Source of the DNA: Billgrantia montanilacus
GTDB lineage: Bacteria > Pseudomonadota > Gammaproteobacteria > Pseudomonadales > Halomonadaceae
Length of the DNA stretch: 64,000 nt
Assembly: GCF_003336675.1 (NCBI RefSeq)
Contig: NZ_QPII01000004.1
Coordinates: forward strand, 186,001 to 250,000
Direction: 5' to 3'
The notes below the pieces were generated by a model. It was not told the DNA's origin, did no database searches, and saw nothing but the letters and a program-made list of their open reading frames with translations. This document shows positions 57,696 through 64,000 of the stretch, one piece after another (within the stretch, counting starts at the first letter, position 1; the number at the start of each line of letters is the position of its first letter). Both the position numbers and the translations under genes were made by a program.

Positions 57696-57722
57696 TTTAC
57701 GGCCGTGGGTGTGTCGACTTTA
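57696..57722 (-). promoter_or_regulatory. sigma-28 (FliA) promoter of chemoreceptor copy B
   Basis: Minus strand TAAAGTCG, 11 bases, GCCGTAAA, against the consensus TAAAGTTT-N11-GCCGATAA: exact spacing, 12 of 16 positions. About 50 bases upstream of the start codon, agreeing with flagellar-regulon control. Confidence 0.7.
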
Positions 57723-57767
57723 CCCCCCCTAGACCAATGGCGCCTGGAGCAGCCGTTTTACAGTCGG

Positions 57768-61106
<3,339 letters not shown>

Positions 61107-61110
<4 letters not shown>

Positions 61111-62573
61111 AGGATTGGCGGCACGATCTCGAACAGCGGGCCGTCGTCGGCCTCTTCACCATTCGACTCGTTGAGCTGGAGATACTGCTGCTGGCTGCGA
61201 TCGACGTAGGAGAGTATCTCGTAGTAGCGACGAATATTGCGCACATAGATGACCGGTTCGCCACCACGGGCATAGCCGTGACGGGTCTGGCTGTGCCATT
61301 CACGTTTTTGCAGCAGCGGCAGGGCGTCGCGGACATCTTCCCAGCTGTCGGGGTCTCCATCGAGCTGCTCGACAATCCGGCGGGCATCGTAGAGGTGGCC
61401 CAGACCGACATTGTAGGCGGCCATGGCCATGAACAACCGGTCATCGCCCTGGATCGAGTCGGGCAGGCGATCCTTGATGTGTCGCAGGTAGCGGGCGCCG
61501 CCATCGATGCTCTGGACCGGATCCAGACGGTCATCGACGCCCATCTCGCCAGCGGTGGGCAGGGTCAGCATCATCAGTCCACGCACGCCGGTGGGGGAGG
61601 TGGCCTCAGGGTCCCAGTGCGACTCCTGGTAGCCCAGCGCCGCCAGTAACTTCCAGTCGAAGCCGGTGCTGCGGGCGGCCTCGCGAAACAATGCCGTGTA
61701 GTCGTGCAGACGCTCATGCAGATGCGCGATGAAGACCCGGGCGCCCACGTATTCAAGATAGTCGTCGTGACCGAAGTGGCGGTTGACCAGATCCGTCAGA
61801 GCGCCTTCGTGTTGCAACTGCTGGAGAAAACGGTTGGCCTCCTGTTGCAGGCGCAGGCCGCCCTGGGCGGGAAAGGCCCAGGCCAGGGAGAGCGGCTGGC
61901 CAATGGCGAAGCCGCGCTCTACGCCGGGAAAGAAGATCCGGTTGGTTCGGAATTGGTGGTCATACACCACTGCCGCATCGAGATTGCCGCTCTCCACCCG
62001 GCTGAGCAGTTCGGGGACCTCGACCTCGGGCGACTCGCGCCAGCCAAGCTCGGGATAGTCGGCCTGCAGCCCGCGCAGGGCCTGGTCGGCGCCCGAGCCG
62101 CGGATGGTGCCGACCTCCAGGCCGGCTAGCCCCGTGGGGTCGTTGATCGGCGGCAAGCCGCGCCGATAGACCAATACCGGCTGCAGATCGAAAATTGCCC
62201 GGCTGAAGATCAGGCCTTCCTGTCCCGGGTCCAGGGGCAGAGTGGCGGCGCCCAGGTCCCCCTCCCGGCGCACGGCTTCGACCACGCTCATGACGTGGTG
62301 GCTGGCGTCCAGGGTCAGGCTGACGCCGAGGTGGTCAGCGAAGCGCCACATCAGCTCATACTCGAAGCCGGTTGGACCATGGCGCCCTTCATAGTAGGTG
62401 GTGGGCGTGTTACGCGTGTGCACGCTGAGAAAGTCACGCTCGCGCACTGCCTTGAGAAGGTCGGCTGGCGGGGTGAAATGCCGGTAGGGAAGCAGGGACA
62501 GCACGACCCCCAGCAGCAGCAGGGCGGAAAGGCGCAGACGGCGCTGCGCGAGTCGACTCATGGGTGCAGGCAT
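61107..62573 (-). CDS. mltF: membrane-bound lytic murein transglycosylase F
   Basis: 488 residues. N-terminal signal/anchor 14-30; periplasmic-binding-like regulatory domain 40-270 ([30 protein letters not shown]); SLT lysozyme-like domain 290-450 with catalytic Glu317 in [20 protein letters not shown] and [15 protein letters not shown]. Cleaves peptidoglycan to 1,6-anhydro products. Neither ATG (62573, 62561) has a clear ribosome site. Divergent from purL, as in related genomes. Confidence 0.93.
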
Positions 62574-62729
62574 TTAGGCCACGATCGGCGATGAGGGCTT
62601 TACGATAACGTTACAAGGGGCATGTGTCATCCGCCGCATTTCGTCCCGCCCCCGCTTTCCAGTATCATGTCGCCTTTCTACGTCGTGTATGCGACCCCTT
62701 CCTACGCTTGCTTCAGAGGCTCCAAAGAC

Positions 62730-64000
62730 ATGCTCGAACTTCGAGGCGCGCCTGCCCTTTCCGCTTTCCGTCACGACAAGCTGCTGGCTGCCCTGCGCGC
62801 GCGGGTTCCCGAGGTCGAGTCCCTGCACGCTACCTACGTGCATTTCGTCGATCATGACGGTGAGCTGTCCGACGATGAGCGACAGGTGCTCGACCGCTTG
62901 CTCGACTATGGCATCCAGAGTGAGGGCGCGAGTGATCTTGGCGCCGAGGGGCAGCTGTTTCTGGTGGTGCCGAGAATCGGCACCCAGTCGCCCTGGTCCT
63001 CCAAGGCCACCGATATCGTGCATAACTGTGGCCTCACCAAGATCCGGCGCCTGGAGCGGGGCATCGCCTACCGTGTCGTGCTCAAGGCGCTGATGTCCGA
63101 GACCGCCTTTACCGCCATCGTGGAGACTCTGCACGACCGCATGACCGAGAACGTGCTGGCCGATGCATCCGATGCCGCCAAGCTATTTGCCCATCATGAG
63201 CCGGCACCGCTGGGCCAGGTGAATATCCTCGAGGGCGGGCGTGGCGCCCTGGAAGCGGCCAATGGCGAGCTGGGCCTGGCCCTGGCCGACGACGAGATCG
63301 ACTACCTGCTGGCCGCTTTCCAGGAGCTGGCTCGCAATCCCACCGACGTCGAACTGATGATGTTTGCCCAGGCGAACTCGGAACACTGCCGCCACAAGAT
63401 ATTCAATGCCGACTGGGTGGTGGGCGGCGAGGCCCAGTCGCACTCGCTGTTCAAGATGATCAAGAATACCTTCAATGCCTCGCCGGACGATATCCTTTCA
63501 GCCTACAGTGACAATGCCGCCGTGATCCGGGGTAGCGAGGCGGGGCGGTTCTTTCCGGCGCCGCTGACCGGTAAGGCCGACGAGCGTGCTGTCTACGGTG
63601 CGCAGCACGAGCCGATCCATATCCTGATGAAGGTGGAAACGCACAACCATCCCACGGCCATCGCGCCCTATCCCGGGGCCGCTACCGGTGCCGGTGGCGA
63701 GATCCGTGACGAAGGCGCTACCGGCATCGGCGGCAAGCCCAAGGCGGGCCTCACCGGCTTCACCGTTTCCAACCTGCGCATCCCCGAGTTCGTGCAGCCC
63801 TGGGAAGCCTTCGATTACGGCAAGCCGGACCGGATGCAGTCGGCGCTCTCGATCATGCTCGAGGGCCCCATCGGCGGCGCTTCCTTCAACAACGAATTCG
63901 GGCGCCCCAACCTGACCGGCTACTTCCGCACGTTCGAGCAGGATGCCATGGGCGCCGGGGGCATCGAGCGGCGTGGCTACCACAAGCCGATCATGATCGC
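62730..64000 (+). CDS. purL: phosphoribosylformylglycinamidine synthase, 5' part
   Basis: The first 423 of about 1300 residues; the window ends inside the gene. PurL N-terminal domain 1-160 ([20 protein letters not shown]), linker with [20 protein letters not shown] around 205-230, then the start of the first AIRS-like half ([31 protein letters not shown]). Converts FGAR to FGAM with ATP and glutamine in purine synthesis; the large single-chain form of Gammaproteobacteria. Confidence 0.97.
   Translation, partial: MLELRGAPALSAFRHDKLLAALRARVPEVESLHATYVHFVDHDGELSDDERQVLDRLLDYGIQSEGASDLGAEGQLFLVVPRIGTQSPWSSKATDIVHNCGLTKIRRLERGIAYRVVLKALMSETAFTAIVETLHDRMTENVLADASDAAKLFAHHEPAPLGQVNILEGGRGALEAANGELGLALADDEIDYLLAAFQELARNPTDVELMMFAQANSEHCRHKIFNADWVVGGEAQSHSLFKMIKNTFNASPDDILSAYSDNAAVIRGSEAGRFFPAPLTGKADERAVYGAQHEPIHILMKVETHNHPTAIAPYPGAATGAGGEIRDEGATGIGGKPKAGLTGFTVSNLRIPEFVQPWEAFDYGKPDRMQSALSIMLEGPIGGASFNNEFGRPNLTGYFRTFEQDAMGAGGIERRGYHKPIMI

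Noticed and set aside
62574..62729. PurR-box-like sequence ACGATAACGTTAC upstream of purL
   Set aside because: Only partly fits the PurR consensus and symmetry is poor, so I do not annotate it.

Overview
The window reads as chromosomal DNA of a GC-rich halophilic or marine gammaproteobacterium, most likely a Halomonas relative (Halomonadaceae). This is inferred from protein style and gene order (tesB, tadA, diguanylate cyclase, mltF, purL; TRAP carriers; Lhr helicase; Halomonas-type small regulator/enzyme pairs). No rRNA, tRNA, CRISPR array, prophage or intact insertion sequence was seen.

Region 1 (1-27 kb) is a dense run of small regulator/enzyme units. It opens with a partial ECF41-type sigma factor and its monooxygenase-fold partner, then VOC, cupin, GST, rhodanese, SDR, NAD(P)H:FMN/quinone reductase and MFS/LysE exporter genes. 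These are set against about twelve one-component regulators (WYL, LysR, AraC, AsnC, TetR, XRE), most of them divergent from their likely target. Clear inverted-repeat operators sit between several pairs. The best are a 45-bp near-perfect palindrome between a TetR gene and two tandem saccharopine-dehydrogenase-like paralogs (13815-13859), and twin operators between a TetR and an SDR gene (20662-20742). An ada gene overlaps an asnC-type gene tail to tail. Around 19.06-20.0 kb an aldo/keto reductase remnant and an internally deleted LysR gene mark a decaying regulator/target pair.

Region 2 (27-42 kb) holds the large helicase Lhr, a 50-residue membrane microprotein missed by ordinary length cut-offs (its terminator lies inside the end of lhr), and a TRAP dicarboxylate/keto-acid-type importer (dctP, dctQ, dctM). 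The importer is followed by an sCache_2 histidine kinase and a NarL-type response regulator. Next come nfo (endonuclease IV), a LolA-fold exported protein, an SRPBCC protein, a PAS-GGDEF cyclase with an intact I-site, and a MocR/PdxR-like regulator.

Region 3 (42-53 kb) holds a GNAT-PaiB-GNAT operon, a second alkylation-repair locus (Ada-AraC-AlkA fusion plus ogt), a MarR/DMT-exporter pair with a readable promoter and a truncated nitroreductase, a LysR gene, a DGPF/YCII-ECF42 sigma-DUF1428 unit, and an MgtC/DUF4010 membrane protein.

Region 4 (53-64 kb) holds an exported bifunctional-nuclease-fold/PDZ fusion, twin 585-residue chemoreceptors of the same sCache_2 class as the kinase (one with a good sigma-28 promoter), then the core block tesB, tadA, a membrane diguanylate cyclase, mltF and the 5' part of purL.

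My candidate systems for a closer look are the TRAP/sCache kinase/chemoreceptor set (sensing, uptake and taxis for probably the same short carboxylates), the TetR-controlled twin dehydrogenases, and the exported BFN-PDZ protein.
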